From: Drosophila pseudoobscura
Lineage: Eukaryota > Arthropoda > Insecta > Diptera > Drosophilidae
Length of the DNA stretch: 64,000 nt
Assembly (NCBI RefSeq): GCF_009870125.1
Contig: NC_046683.1
Coordinates: forward strand, 8,804,001-8,868,000
Direction of reading: 5' to 3'
Shown: piece after piece, positions 39,470-53,401 of the stretch
Position numbering within the stretch: position 1 is the first letter of the stretch
Layout: each line of letters opens with the position of its first letter
The notes under the pieces: model-generated
The model's input: only the letters and a program-made list of their open reading frames with translations
Database searches by the model: none
What the model was told of the DNA's origin: nothing
Program-made: the position numbers and the translations under genes

Positions 39470-42400
39470 CAGAGGAGAGGGATATCCCAAGGCGTTGGCA
39501 TCGTTGTCGGCATTGTCATCAACACATAACTGTCAACTATATTCAGGGGGTTGGTTCTTTCAATTCCGCTCTTTGCCGGTGCTTAAATTCAAATGCGTAT
39601 AGTTTGAGTTCCATTTTGAGTTTCAGGGTTTCAGGGTTTCGGCGTTTCAGGGAGGTTTATGCGCCCCATGGCAAATGACCCAAAACAGAGACATCATCAT
39701 TAGGACATCAAATGGGCCAAACGGCAGCCGTGAAAATCGGGGAAAATCATCGGGCAAAATCATCAAAATGAAATGCATACAAAGTGAAATTTAACAGCAT
39801 TATGTATGCAGATATGTTTTGTAAGAGTACATTCTCGTACATACATATTCCGACATATTTTATGCATTTGGCATTTGGGTGAAGTGGCGGGAATCAAAGC
39901 CAAAGCCGAACCGAGCCGAGCCGAGCCGTGGCACAAATAAATAAGTAAAATGCTGCATAATTTATGCATTTAATGTAAACAGACAATTTGGCGTAGCTTT
40001 CCCGGCGATTTCCCAACCGTAGAGGTGGTTGGTTGGGCGCCAAGAAAATGACGTAACGGGAACATAAGGTTACGAGTGCGAGGGCAGACCCAAAAGTGGA
40101 CCCATTTCCATGGCAAAGTTTGAAGAAATTCTCAGAAATTGTACATCAAATGGAGCACTTCATTCTCATGATATATTGTTCCTTAGACACAAGAAAGACC
40201 TCCAGGGAAGCCAATAATTTTCAACAGCTTTGGAGAGACATTCCTTCGGTACACGATTTTTTCGGCGTGGCCAGGCTCTGTCATAGCCACAAGAGAGCTC
40301 TCAAGATTGGGTTTCCGAAGTAGTCTTTGACCGATTTGGTAGATCTGAATTCCTTGCAGATATTTTCGAACTTTGAGACCATCTGCTGCGATAGAAGAAG
40401 AAACTTGCCAGTCAACCCTCGGTAAGTTTTTGGCTGCTATTCAAAAATGATTTTAGTTGACAGCCAACAGTCAGCGCCGTGTCAGAAATCACGAGAGCAG
40501 CAACAGGAAAAACCCGAAGGAAAAAATGAAAGAAAAACCGTACAAGATTCCACTGGGGTGGGGATGGGACTGGGACCAAGGAACAGACGGCTGGCTATGA
40601 GTAGCCGTCAGGGCGGCACTTGATGAGCAAATCAGGGCCCGGGTCCATGGTTCATTGACGTAGCAAATTGGAACTTCCTCTGGGAGCAACCAAAAACGAG
40701 AGCTGGAGAGGGCAGAGCAGGGCAGGGCCAGGCCATGATGATGATGATGTGAATGAGAATAAGAATGAGAATGATGTAACTCCCCGAAGGAGGCTCTTAA
40801 GTAGCGCCAGGTAAGCGGGTGAACAGAATGGGATACAATGGCAATGGAATGGCATAAGCGGAAGTGCAGCGAGGAGGCTGAGGAAAGTATCTAAGAGATG
40901 CGCATATTAATGGCACTGATTGTGCCGCACAGATAAACAGAAACGAAACGAAACGAGCTGAGGAGAACTGAGGAGCGAGCGGCTACTTGAATTACATTTA
41001 CATGGCCCTCGGCCCATGTCCGATGACAACCCGTCCTAAGCGCATTAAGATGCGAATCGAGACGAGCATCGTCTCCATCTGGATCACTTGCACCATTCCA
41101 TTCCATTCGGTTCAGTCATTCATTCATTCGCTCATTCATAGACACCATACGCTCTCACCCATTCATAAAAATCAAACGAGACGATCTGTCGCGCTCTTTT
41201 GTCCAGAGTTTACCCTATATACAACTCGTCATATTATGACAATGTTGGATGGGTTTATTTACCTCGCACCGACACACAGATACAGAATGTGCAAAACGAT
41301 CATCATGATCGTAAAAAATACAGCGCCAAAATACAGTTCACATCAAAGACCTTAATGGTCCATAAAAAAGAAAGACTGCACTTTGTTGCAGAACCGGAAG
41401 GGGGACAATTATGCAATGGAAAGCTGGGGGGAAAAAGTGTACAACAAGTAAAGATACAAATATTAGAGATACAGTTGCTCATTATTATGATGGAAACCCT
41501 GAAGCAAAAGAATATCCACTACGATTACGATTCTGGTAAGTCTTATTATTATTAAATATAGTCGGATTGGACTCTGTATGGAATCCAGAGGAAATTGTAT
41601 AAGAAATCTCAGCAGAGCAGTGTTGCATTCGATTACCTTCGTTTGCATTTATACGATTACCCCAAGGAGATGCCCCCGGCCCCGACCCCGACCCCGACTC
41701 CACGAACCCCAACTCTTCGACTCCGTTCATTAATAATTATTAATCATAATTCCCTTAATGGCGGGCGTTTAAAAACTGTTCGAGCGTCTTAATTGGTTTT
41801 GCTGCTTGGTTGAATGCTGAATGCCGGATTGTAGGTGGAGGTGGAGTTGGAGATGGGGCCACTGGCCAACTGCTGGCTAACTGCCTTCTGAGCCAACTTC
41901 CGCTGGCCAGAGAGCCATTTGACATGTGCATTGGATGATTGAGCTGCAGTGCGCGAGTATTTCCAGTAATTTGGGCTCATTAAAACGACTTCGAAAGAGA
42001 GGGACACACTGCAAGTGTCATTCGAAAGGGAGCGCGCGCGACATGTGGGAAATGAGCAGTAAAAAAAATAAGAAACGAGAGGAGCCGGGAGAAGCCGGGA
42101 GAAGAGCAGCCAGGAAATCGAAAGACAATAGAATTGCGGCGGCGGCTTTCGGTAATTGTTGGCGTTGGTCATGGTGAACCGTAACAACAGCAACTGTCAG
42201 AGACCGGGCTCGGTCCCAGTCCCAGTCGCAGTCCCAGTCGCAGTCCTAGGGATAGGTACGGTACTGCGACGACCCTACAAGTGCCCAGCGCTCTGGCTGA
42301 TCGGAGCGGAACACGTGCGTGGGAGCAAAGGCTCTAATTAGGGCCTTTAAACAGCTGCCTCTCACTCGGCCCTCCACCACCACCACCACCACCTCCACTC

Positions 42401-43284
42401 CTTCTTGACCCTTTCCACATGCGTGTGTGGGTGTGTGTCTTCCCTTTTTTTTGGCATCTTTTTGATGTTTGCGTAGGTTTATGTAAATTACCCCGAGGGC
42501 CAAGGTTCCATGTCCATATAGACCATGTTAGAGGCGCAAATGATTCCTAGAAGGCAGCAACTGTAGCAGGAGCGGCAGAGGCAGAGGCAGCGGCAGAGAC
42601 AACTCTTTCCTTTCATTCACTTTACCATCCGCAGGTTCCTTTCATTTGCATAGGAAACACAGTTAACAGAGGAAAGAGATCTATCGCATCGTATATGGCA
42701 GGGGAATGTGTGCACACCATACATATTTATCCAGGGTGACGCAAAAGATCTGAGAACCCGAGTTCCATGGAATATGTATTCGTTTGGGCTTTGACAATAA
42801 CTCAAGAAGCTAGAGATCCTATGGTAATAGAATTAAAAGACTTTGCCGTGAACTTAGGAACCATTTTCATAGGTTTTCTATTATATAGATCGTCCAACAT
42901 AGTCCTTCAATGTGCTTCAAATTTCTCTAGGCTGGGGAAAAACAACAGATTCGAATATTAGCTTATTTTAAATATATAATTTAATTTAATTTAAATATGC
43001 CATTTTTCTCTCAGTGTAGCTACAATTTACGGAGCTTTTATTAGATTATCTTATGTTCTATATCCCAAAAATGATCCGAATCCTGTAAAACTCTATTGAA
43101 ATGTAATTTTGGACGATTTTTCCACGTACACCTCTCCAGTTGCAGTTGTTTCGCTAGTTCCTGGGTTCCGTGCGACTGCAAGAGAGCCTCTCCTACTGCA
43201 TATTTGCTTTTGGAACCTCTCCTCTCGCAGGATTGCTTTATGACATTGCCGTAAACCCTTTTAGCGGCGTGCGCGGAAGGACCA

Positions 43285-43306
43285 AACACACACACACACA
43301 CACACA
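43285..43306. repeat. (CA)n microsatellite
   Basis: About eleven CA units. Confidence 0.9.
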
Positions 43307-43523
43307 GCACTGAAAACAACTGTAAAACAGAAGAACAGCATGAAGAAGAGGCAGCCAAAGTAGAGGAAGAAAAGGGACCACCCATGCCCCGTCCCCCCGT
43401 TTCGGCCACTGTTGATTTTTCGCGGTCTAATAAAAACAGCCCAAACAACAAAACCAACAAAAAGAGTTGGTACGGGTTTCCCCTCAAAGAGTTGAGGCCG
43501 CGAGCGGCACATTGCACTCGATT

Positions 43524-43561
43524 GCCGCCGCCGCCGCCGCCGCCGCCGCCGCTGCCGCCGC
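43524..43561. repeat. (GCC)n trinucleotide repeat
   Basis: About twelve GCC units with one CTG interruption. No supported reading frame uses it. Confidence 0.85.
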
Positions 43562-44735
43562 TCACTTTTCCACGGAAATCACGAAAACCCTTCGGTTTTC
43601 CGCCGTAGCCGCCGCCCGCTCAACCGCTTTGGGTGTGAGCATTTGCATAACGCCGCTCACGCTGACGCTGACGCTGACGCAGAAGCCAACGTCAGCGTTC
43701 AGTGGAGCTTTCGACTGGAGACAGACAGCTGTTGGTGGTGGAGCTTTTGATTGCAGAGTGGCTACGAGGGGAAAGGGAGTACTGGAGAGCCCTGGAGAGT
43801 GCGAATGAATGAATGAAGGAGCACTGTTGAGCGGGAGTAGGGGTTCTTAACCGATTCTTGTGCCCCGCCGAAACCGGTTCGCGAATGATCCGATCACCTG
43901 AGTGTTGGACCAAACTCAAACTTTGAGCTTTAGAGTGGACCACCAATGCAGCAGCTCAGAAGAAAAAGGTCACCAAGACGAGACCTTGCTGCACTTCGAT
44001 CATGGGTTGATCTTTTGTAGCGGCCAGTGGCATTATGTAGAAGTCCGCTGTATTTCGTATTCAACGATCGACCTAGTGACATACTAGAGCCCTGCATGAA
44101 TCCGCAGTATTTATAAAATCACAAGCTCCCGATAGTACATCACAGGGCTACAATATTACCATATTTCTCTATAATTTGGACAATATATTCTTATATATTA
44201 TATCGTATATTATTACATCTATTACTGGAGGGCAAAGCTCACTCGATATGAGTCAAATATCGAGACCACGACAAAACCTCACAGAGGTATTCGACATTAT
44301 TATCTGTATATTTATGGTTTCACATCATTTTCCTTTTCTATTTTGTGGTTTCAAGTTTATATTTTCAGTGTTTTGGTCCACTCAAATGCACCACAGAGTG
44401 CTTTGCCAGCCCTGGCCAGAGGCAAGCAAAAAAACCTGAACGTCTGTTTATGAGTCTTGAGTGACTGGTCCGGTCCGGTCCGCCCCACGCGGTGACGTAG
44501 TCCCCGTAGTAGCAGTGCAAACGGAACCGCATCGAATCGAACCCGCCGCCGATCAGGCCACCGGGCGCAAAGGCAAAGCCGCTCGCTCTGATAAGCTATC
44601 AGTCAGTGCCGCCCCCCTCAGACCCCGCCGACCCCATGCCCCCGGGGTCCCGCCTTCCACGGGCAATAAATAAAGATAAAATGTATAACATTTTCGTTGC
44701 AAAATACGGGTAAAAAAAAAAAGAAAGTAGCAAAG

Positions 44736-44741
44736 TTTATT
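44736..44741 (-). terminator. Cyp6v1: Cyp6v1 poly(A) signal
   Basis: AATAAA on the minus strand, 113 bases after the Cyp6v1 stop codon. Confidence 0.6.
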
Positions 44742-44853
44742 TGAGGCATGCCCTGGTATATACAATGTGGCAAATGATGACGATGACGACGATGACATAG
44801 ATGGGGCTAATAATGGGGCTGCTTCTGCCAACGACGGGGATGATGACAAGGCG

Positions 44854-47800
44854 CTATAAGCAGTCGGCGACCTTGAGGTAAATGCGGTGTTCGCTGGCCA
44901 AAAGCGCGAACTTGGCATCGAAGCTGATGCGCTCGACAGTCTTCTCACAGAGCTCGACCCGGTGCCTACGCAGAAAGTATATGAGTCCCAGCTTTATCTG
45001 CAATTGGCCAATCTGCATCCCAATGCAGTGCTTGGGCCCGGCGCCGAACGGCAGATACGACATCGGGGCCTGATGTGATTTATTTTCGGCGCTAAAGCGC
45101 TCCGGATCGAAGCGTTCCGGATCCGGCCAGTACTGCAAAAGAGAGATTTTACATTAAAAAAAAAGCAAATCTAAGACAAAAATGGATGGATGATTGGAGG
45201 TCTATCGACGTTGTGTTATTTCTAATTTCTAGTGCAGTTTGACATCGCCCGACTGTTCCTAATGATAGATAGTCGTGGGCTCTAGTTAAAAGTTCCTAGA
45301 ACCATATAAAATATTAGATAGCAAAGTTCTATTAATTTCTGTGGTAGCCGAAATTCGATTCGACTCGATAAGATTGGGAAAAACTAAATAGAACTTTGTA
45401 TACTATCAAATGAATTTGCCAATTACTGACGCACAAAAAAACTAGTTATATCTGGATAGCCTGCCGTTTGGGCTTCCTCCCATCCTCACCTTTGGGTCAT
45501 GGTGTATGGCCAGATTGGATATATAGATGGGCATGCCGCGACGGGCATAGCACTCGGCGTGCGGACGGAGCGAGTAGAAGCGCTTCTTGTTAATGGGGGT
45601 GCACTCGCGCTCCAGCAGCGGCACAATGGGGTACTTGCGGTGCGTCTCCTCGACGATCATTTCAAGGTATTGCATCCGGCCGATTAGCTCGTAGCTGAGC
45701 GACCCGGCCGGGGACTCCTCGAAGGTCTCGCGTATCTCGCGCCGGAGCCGGGCCTGCATGAGGGGCTGTTTGGCCAGCTCGTAGAGGGCGAAGGAGAGGC
45801 TGGACGAGCATGTCTCGATGCCGGCCACCTCGAAGCTGGCCGCCTGGGCGGCCAGGAAGTCGCGATGATGCGTGAAGTGGGACTTGTCCTTCTGCAGATC
45901 CGCCTCCTTCTTGAGCGTTAGCAGCATCTCGATGAGATCGTTGCGCAGGTCGCCGCCGCGCTCCCGCTCCTCGATCACCAGCTGGATGACCCGGCGCAGA
46001 AACTCCGCATGCGGCTCCGTGAACAGACGGGGCCGCAACAGCGGCACCAGCTTGGGCAGGTAAAATATCACGAAAAAGTCAATTATCCGCCGCACATTCG
46101 GCCGGAAGATGTCCTGACAGTGTGAACCAATCTCCGACTGCGTGCTCCTCAGGCTATACGATCTCAGGCCGAAGGCGATGCTTGCGATCATGTCCGTGTT
46201 ATACAGATCGCACACGTCCTTTATGCTCACGATCACGCCGCGTGCGGAGGCGTCGCTTCTCCGCATATCGCGCGTCAGTCTCTTCAGATAATATTCCAAA
46301 TCGCAGCCAATCTGAAAAGAGCAGCTAACCATTAGGATTTTGACATTTAAGATTATATCTCAATATGTTTAGCATACGCTCAGATATGATCAGAATGAAG
46401 CATCTGCGATTCCATAAAGCTATATATATATACTCTTTAAAGGAGAGAATATATTAATTTGATCCCATAATCTATTATTAGATCTCTCATTAATGAATTG
46501 CATGCAATACAAATTAGAGAACGTACAAGAGATAATACATAGGTGTGCTGGATCCATCATATATCTGATAGAACGATGGATCTGGAAGGGTATCTAAGAG
46601 GTGTGCTGGATCCATCATATATCTGATAAAACGAAGGATCTGGAAGGGTATCTGAGACTCTCTTTCTACAAAGTTTTATTGTTTTTCCTAAATGCATTTA
46701 GCTATATTTTGATCAATGTGAAAAAAAAACAAGTTTGTCACTAGGCAGCACGGCTATGGTCTTTTTCGGCACTGTCCAACAAACTTTCGGTTAGTCCAAA
46801 CAATTAGTGTGAATGTCTTTATTGTTTAATTTGACAAAAAAAAAAGCAAAAAAAGGCACACCTGTTCGGATCACACTGGCCAGCAAAAAATTTCGACTGC
46901 AAGTTTTTTTATTTTCATTTTTCTCAATTTTTTTTCATGGTTTAAACTTAACCATGAGGTGTTTGGTTTATATTAAAGAATTTTCAAAATGGCAAAATAA
47001 AACAAATTGTTTTGTTTGATTGTTTAAAAAAAAATCTGGACTTTAAACTTTAACAAATCCATAGAGATTGCAAATGATTCGTTTAAAGCCTCTATAAAAC
47101 ACTTAATTAAGAAACAATAAACCGTATATCTAATCAAAAAAAAAGAAATTTAACTGTTGTAAATTTTGAAGCCGGAACTAGCCGCTTTCAGTTATCGAGC
47201 AGCCACTGTATAGCATATATTCTCCGCGGGCCAACATTCGATACTTTCTGACCTTTGATAAGAATATTCCAAATCAACGCAAGAAAGAAATATAAACAAG
47301 AAATACAAAAAAGAACCTGCGATGATAAGGCGACAATTTTGACAGCCTGGAGAGTCTCTTTTTTATCAGCGTGATATGACTGCACTCCACACCTATAGCA
47401 GACCTATTCATATTGGTGGATAGTGCAAATATTCTCCGACACGCCTACTCGATCAGCGAGATAATATTTGCTTCCCCTCTCTAGCGCCTCATTTTGTTGG
47501 ACAGTGTAGGTTTTAAAAGTTCGTGGTAGGCGATCGACCGACATCGAATGTTACTCTCTCTCTCTCTCCCTTTCTGTTGCCCCATTCCAGTGACTCACCT
47601 CCTCCATCAGCGAGAACATTTGCTTAATTTTCGCCCCCGTAAAGACGGGGGACAGCCTCGTCCGTATTTCCCGCCACTCTGGCTGCTTGGCGAAGAAGAG
47701 GTTGAGCGAGCCCATCTTGTCGTGTCGCAGATCGCACTTGGCGAACCGATTCGAGAAGCTCACAAAGTCCTCGACGAGCACGGTCCGCACCAGCGACAGG

Positions 47801-48066
47801 TCCCGGATGAGGAGCGCCGGCTGGTGGAACAGGTAGATGCCCACGATGGGCTCATTGCGGAACCGCTCGTCGAAGTAGAAGCGACGCAGCTGCAGCGCGA
47901 ACGACTCCTCCAGACGCAGCACCTTGCTGAGGTTCCCCAACAGATGCGCCGGCTGCACGAACTTGACGCGACGCCGCTGCCAGTAGACATAGGTACGGCG
48001 CGACCACACGAACACGGCCGTCAGGATGGTGACGATGGCCAGCAGTATGTTGGTGGAGTAGACCAT
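44854..48066 (-). CDS. Cyp6v1: Cytochrome P450 CYP6V1 (three exons, 522 aa)
   Basis: A microsomal heme monooxygenase of the insect CYP6 family; the group often oxidises toxins or hormones, but no substrate is known to me for this one. Exons: 47599-48066 (156 aa), 45490-46311 (274 aa), 44854-45132 (92 aa). Both introns are phase 0 with GTGAGT/TTTTCAG and GTGAGG/TTTGCAG borders. Residues 3-21 form the membrane anchor, followed by a basic stretch. The I-helix oxygen-binding motif is AGIET (319-323), the K-helix ExxR is Glu378-Thr-His-Arg381, PERF is 440-443, and the heme-binding motif FGAGPKHCIG starts at Phe459 with Cys466 as ligand. Lys464 replaces the Arg usual in that motif. The near-complete match to my memory of melanogaster CYP6V1 and the usual P450 length support the call. 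The start ATG has context CACAATGG. All catalytic signatures are intact. Confidence 0.97.
45133..45489 (-). other. Cyp6v1: Cyp6v1 intron 2, 357 bp
   Basis: GTGAGG donor and TTTTGCAG acceptor; it separates the PERF/heme exon from the rest. Nothing else is seen in it. Confidence 0.9.
46312..47598 (-). other. Cyp6v1: Cyp6v1 intron 1, 1287 bp, AT-rich
   Basis: GTGAGT donor and CTTTTCAG acceptor. It is long for a P450 intron, AT-rich, and contains the 58-bp tandem duplication. No coding frame in it is convincing. Confidence 0.9.
46541..46656. repeat. 58-bp tandem duplication in Cyp6v1 intron 1
   Basis: Two copies of a 58-bp unit (46541-46598 and 46599-46656) differ at three positions. Copy 1 contains an inverted pair GATCCATC...GATGGATC that one of the differences breaks in copy 2. 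Confidence 0.9.
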
Positions 48067-51000
48067 TGTGGCGGTGGCGGAGAGAGATGTGATCTTCTCT
48101 CTGCTGGGGACGCTGTTTCTGCTGACGTTGGCGTTGGCTTTGCTGCGACTGCGAGTGCTGCTACTGCGTGGAATTCCTTCTGTGTGTGCGCGTTTTTAGC
48201 TCGTTTTTTTACAATTAAATAAATAAATACTTAACAAAATTATATCACATTTGTACAAAAAAAGCCACTAAATGCTAACTATGCGACAATGAAGAAGCAG
48301 CAGCTTTCGCGGCAGAAAAAGGGAACCGCGAATAAGACAAACAACGCAAAAAGAGTCGCACAGAAAGAGACGCGCACAGACACACACACATACGGACAGA
48401 CAAAGAGAGTACAAAAACGCGGAACCGGAACAAGAGAGAGCGTTGAACAAATAAAAGAATAGTAATAATAGTATTAATAAAAAAAAGCACGCTAGTAAGC
48501 ACCACAACGACGCCGGCACGACAGGCCCCAAAAAGCAACAGAACTGGCCGAGATGCCGACGCCGCTGCCCAGCGAGCACTACTATCAACAGGCAGCGGCA
48601 GCGACGGCGGCAGTGTATCAGCAAAACAAAGAAACAACAAAAAGCACAAAGCAAAACCGCAGCAACCGCAGCAGCAGAGAGTAACCTCAAATGCAGAGAG
48701 TGGCAGCAGCAGAGAGCAGCAGAACAGTTCACAGTCCACAGCCAGCCGACGCCGATGCTGACGCCCCCATCATCTGCTGATGCTGATTAACCGCAAGAGT
48801 GTTTGCGGGGGGCAGAGGCAGACATAGCAGCCTGGGATCGCAGAGAGGCAGAAAGAACAAGAAAGAGAGAGCGAAGCTGTAGAATTGAAGTCGCGGCGCG
48901 ACGCTGCGCTAAGCTGACGGCACAGTGGGATCGAAGTCGAAAAGTACTGTTACTGAAATCAAAATTCTCGACATCATTAGAATTGTTTCAACAAGCAAAC
49001 ATATGTACACATGTATGTATAAAGCATGCATACGAAGAGCAAGATGTTGCTCCCTGCAACCACAAGATATCGAAAACCAACAGAATTATGAAAATGTTTC
49101 AATTAGATTAATTCTAGATAGATCTGCAGTGTGTGAACACTTTTGCTCTACTGTACGTTAGTTATTCAGCAGAGAGCGAAATAAAATGCGAGCTGCAGAA
49201 TTGCAGTCGCGGTCGCTGCGCTGCTTTCTTTTCTGGCACATGGCAATCAATCCACAATTGAATCGGAATGGAGCAAAACAAAGCAAATTTATGCATACAT
49301 ATGTATGTACAAGTAAACGCAATACGGAATGCTCGCAATTATTTGCAATGGGATACAACAGAAGAGTAGTTTTTGTTAAACATATTTATGTACATACATA
49401 TGTACGTACACTCGCCCAGCATTTTTTTCACCACTGTACTCGAATGGTTAAGAGCACAAAGTAGACCGCAAATAAAACTGACGATTAAAAGCAAAACAGC
49501 GATAACAATAGCAACGTAGAGACGTGGACTGCTGCCGCTAGTGCTCCACGTGACGACGTCGCCCGTGTCAGCGACAGCGACAGCGAAGAGAGCGGCAGAA
49601 AAAGAATGGTTCGTTCGCTCGCGGGGGGACAACGATTTAAAAATAAACTTGCGAATTCTCTTCAACTTTTTTGTAGCTGTTCTCTTCCCTCTGTGCTCGT
49701 TCTTTTTCTTGTATTCTTTGCGGTTCAGCTGATTTTGTTTTTCTTTCACGCGGCGCTTCTGCTGGCAGGGCTGGCTGCCAGGGCACATATGACCCCGACC
49801 AGGGCTGCACTTTCTACAAAAGCAGCACTGGTAGGAGCGTGAGTGGGCGCCAAATTTGATTTCAATAATACTTTTTACCCACTATTTCACAATTCTTCCT
49901 CTCTCTTTCTTCAACAGAAAGAGCAACTGCACTCCGTTTCTCACTCTCCCTCTATGCAAGAACGGACATCAGAACTTCCTCTTCCCCATCGAACAACTTA
50001 TCTCTTTCTTCCTTCAAGGACAGGAAAAAGGAAACTCCGTTTACAACAATTGACAGAAATTTGCACTTTTGTGGAAAACTTTCACATTTCTCAAGATTTT
50101 GCCCTGCTCTCCCCACTTCCATCATATCATATCCTTCTCTTTCACCTCCTCCTGGCATGGGTAAAGAGTGTGCCACAGTTACAGTTACAAATGTGCAACA
50201 TTTCCGGTGTGGCGCCGCTTGGGGGATAGCCAAAAACTGTTTTGGCCACATTGATGGCTGCATATACTCCATGCATATGTTGGCAAGAGAAAGAGTGAGC
50301 GAGAGAGGGAGAGAGTGAGGTAAGAAGCGGTGTGGGAAAGAGGCCGGGAGCGTGTGTAAAGGAGTGGAGTCTTGCTTTGATTAAATTTCACGCACGACCG
50401 CCGCTTCGCCAGGGGGAACAGAGGTTCAATTTGGATTTGGAGACTTTTTGGGGAGAGAGCGAGAGTGAGAGGGCAGACACAGAGACACACAGACACGCGT
50501 TCGCGTTGACATTTACCGCTGCATTTCGATTTGCATGTGCCTTGCGGATGGTTGCGTTGGAGGGGGGCTAGAATGAAGTAGAGGCGGCGATGCCCTACCA
50601 GAGAAAGGTATGTTGACTTTTAGCACATGTTTGCCACGAAACTGTTAAAATATCGTGGGCATCATTAATGTTTCTACAATGCAATTTTATGTCTATGCGT
50701 ATGAGCATGTATGTATGTATGCAAAGTATATACATATGTATGGTTAAAGGGTATCTAAGCCGCCGGCTGCCGAAGCTGGAATTTGATGTGTTATTTGCAC
50801 TGTCGCTTTGTCGCTGCTTTGTCGCTGCTTCGTCGCTGCTGCGTCGCTGGCGATATGTCAATAATCGTTGTTGCTTATGCACATAACGGCTCTGCAAATA
50901 CAGGGGCGCACTTGTCGCAGCACCCATCACATCACCCATCGCCCACTGTCCACACCCCCCGGTCGCTTGGTGCACCCCCGCCCACACCGTACACCCCATC

Positions 51001-53401
51001 AAAATCCGCTGAGCGAAAATCAAAGCCGTCTCAATCAACAAACAAAGAGACAAACAAACAAACAAACAAATAGTGAGACCGGAGAGCGGGGGAGAGGAAG
51101 ACAAACATTTGTGTGCGCTTTTCCCGCCCAAGGAGTGGGCGTGGAGGGGTCGTGGCGGAACGGAACGGAACGGAACGGGTGGCATTTGCTTTTCCTATTT
51201 AGTTTTGGCTGCAACTTTGTTTTCCTTCCATTTACGCTATTGACATTGGAAATCTTTTAATTATTGTCACGCCTCGCATACACCCTTCCTCTCTCTCTCT
51301 CTCTTCCTTCGGCATAGTTTCCCCCGTCCGCCCCTCCGACACCCACTTGGTGTGGGAGTGGCGTCAGGTGGTGGCGGTGATGATGGTTCGGCATGTCGTG
51401 AGGATTATATGGGGATTAGTTCTGGAACACTGGGAGGGTATACGATCCAAGAAAAGCTCCACACAACACACTCGCTGGTGCTGCTGCTGAGGGATGGAGA
51501 GCCTCCGGTCCCTTACCTGCCGCCACAGACAATAGTTTCCCAACCGATTTCCCCTCTCCCCTTGAGGGAAGTTTCATTCCCATATCTGTTCGAACGCTTC
51601 AGTGGGCTATGTCTTCCACATTCCACGTACACATACATATCTCTCAAGGAGCGATCTGCCTGGCTGATCTCTTAGATCCTTCCACCTGCCCGCATTCCAT
51701 GAGGATGCCGCACTGACCAGCGCCTACCGTACCTCCCGCCCTTTCGGTCCATGCATGGTCCAGTAATCTCTCTGTTTCGGGGGCAAATCCTTGCACATGT
51801 GCGCGCCCTTGATGTTGCACCGCCTTCAGCGGCGGTGCAGCGGCGGTGCAGCGGGGAGGGGAGTGAGTGTGTGGCATGGATAAAATGCGCAAAATAGATG
51901 CGTAATTTGACGTTAATGTTACGCTAATAATAATCTGTCAGCCGGCATTAGATGGGTAGATGTGTAGATGTGTAGATGGTAGATCCTCAGATTCTCGGAT
52001 CCTCGGATCCTTCGGCAGCTGATCTTTATCGAATGCACTCACACACACGCACTCCCTTTTGATGCCGATCGTGTAATGTGCTTAGCCCTTCTTTGGACTC
52101 ACTCCACTTCTACTTTGCTCTCTCTCTCGTCCGCTTTCTTTTCGCTCTTTGTTGTGTTTGCCATTTTGACGGGTTTCGATTACGTTCTGCTTCAGCCTCC
52201 CTTCCCCTACTCTCTCATCGGCCTGCTCTCTCATGTGTGTAATCCACTCTGCTCGTTCGTTGCGTTGCTCAATGTTAAATGGTGCGCGCCTAAGTTGAGC
52301 AAATTTCCCCAAGGCCTCGAAGGACTTTTGCGCACGCACCTCTTTGTCCCATTTAAGCAGATACTGTTTTTTATGCCCTCGCAAAGAGTATTACTATTTA
52401 CACCAGATGTTTTTCAGCGCGGCCAAGCAGCCACGAGGCCCTGCATTTAAGAGGAGACGTTTATTCAGTCGGAGAGTAACATTTCTCTTCAAAACTTTTC
52501 TGTGGCAAAAGTTCAAGCTCAAGGTTAAAACGCGTTAGCCGATGTAAAGAAGTAAATCCCAAATCCCAATATCCCAAACGTGCGAGAAGTGATTGCTAGA
52601 TCAGGGGCAGGGGGAGGCCGAATCGTGATGCATTTATTACAACAGCAAATACAACGGAAAGCTTCGTTATGATTGCATGTGTGTGAGTGAGGAATAGGAT
52701 GTCCGCTAATGCAAACAAAGCTTAACCAAAGCACAGATCGAGAGAGTGATAGCGAAACGAAGAGAGGCGAGAGCTGAAGTCGAGAGAGAGAGAGCTTCTG
52801 CATAGGCCGCTGCCGTGAGTGAGAATATATATGTGTGTACATAAAGTATGTGCATATGTACATATGTATGTACGTAGATGACAATGGCATATAGTGGGCA
52901 GTGCAAATGACAAACAATAACGGGGACTTATATACATACATATATTTAGCTGCTGCCTTACCACTGGCCTATGATCTATGTTTTATCGTAACGGCTGATT
53001 AACCCAACAGCTAGTGAAGATTATTTTCTTGTTTTTTTTTTTTTAACTTACCAAGAGAAAAAAAGGAGGATAACCCTGTGTATGGACCTTGACTGTCCAC
53101 AGCGCACCACGCGAGCCTGCCCGCCCATAAAGTCAAAACCCAACAAATGCAAAGTCAAAACGCAGACCAAAATCCTCAAGAAGCAAAAACCCAAAACATT
53201 AAAAAGAACTTAGAAAAGTGGAAAGGAATGGAATGGCACGGAAAACAATCCTTTCCAGGAACCCTTTCCAGCCCAAAAAATGGCACCCAAATTCGAGCGA
53301 TTCCAGCGGCGGCAGCGGCCCTGCACTAGAAACCTACAAACCTAAATAGATCGGGTCAAGTTCTCGGTAAAGAGTTGACCCCTAACCCAAAAAAATGAAC
53401 A
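48067..53401. other. Gene-free DNA upstream of Cyp6v1
   Basis: 48100-48770 presumably contains the Cyp6v1 leader and promoter, but I find no clear TATA/Inr pair. CAG/CAA-rich DNA there creates antisense frames made only of Cys/Leu/Val runs. Beyond it are many ACATATGTA words, an AAAC repeat (51050-51070), and no supported gene. Confidence 0.5.
51050..51070. repeat. (CAAA)n repeat
   Basis: Five CAAA units. Confidence 0.8.

Larger units (their letters stand above)
34849..44735. other. Gene-free DNA between runt upstream region and Cyp6v1
   Basis: No gene is seen; open frames have no Drosophila-like coding character. 38470-39130 is AT-rich. A GC-rich block (about 44461-44673) lies just beyond the Cyp6v1 3' end. 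A GCC array (43524-43561) and CA array (43285-43306) are present. Confidence 0.55.

Noticed and set aside
48268..48739. Two overlapping 154-codon minus-strand frames, Cys/Leu/Val-rich
   Set aside because: They are antisense readings of CAG/CAA-rich DNA next to Cyp6v1; two frames open at once points to low complexity, not coding.
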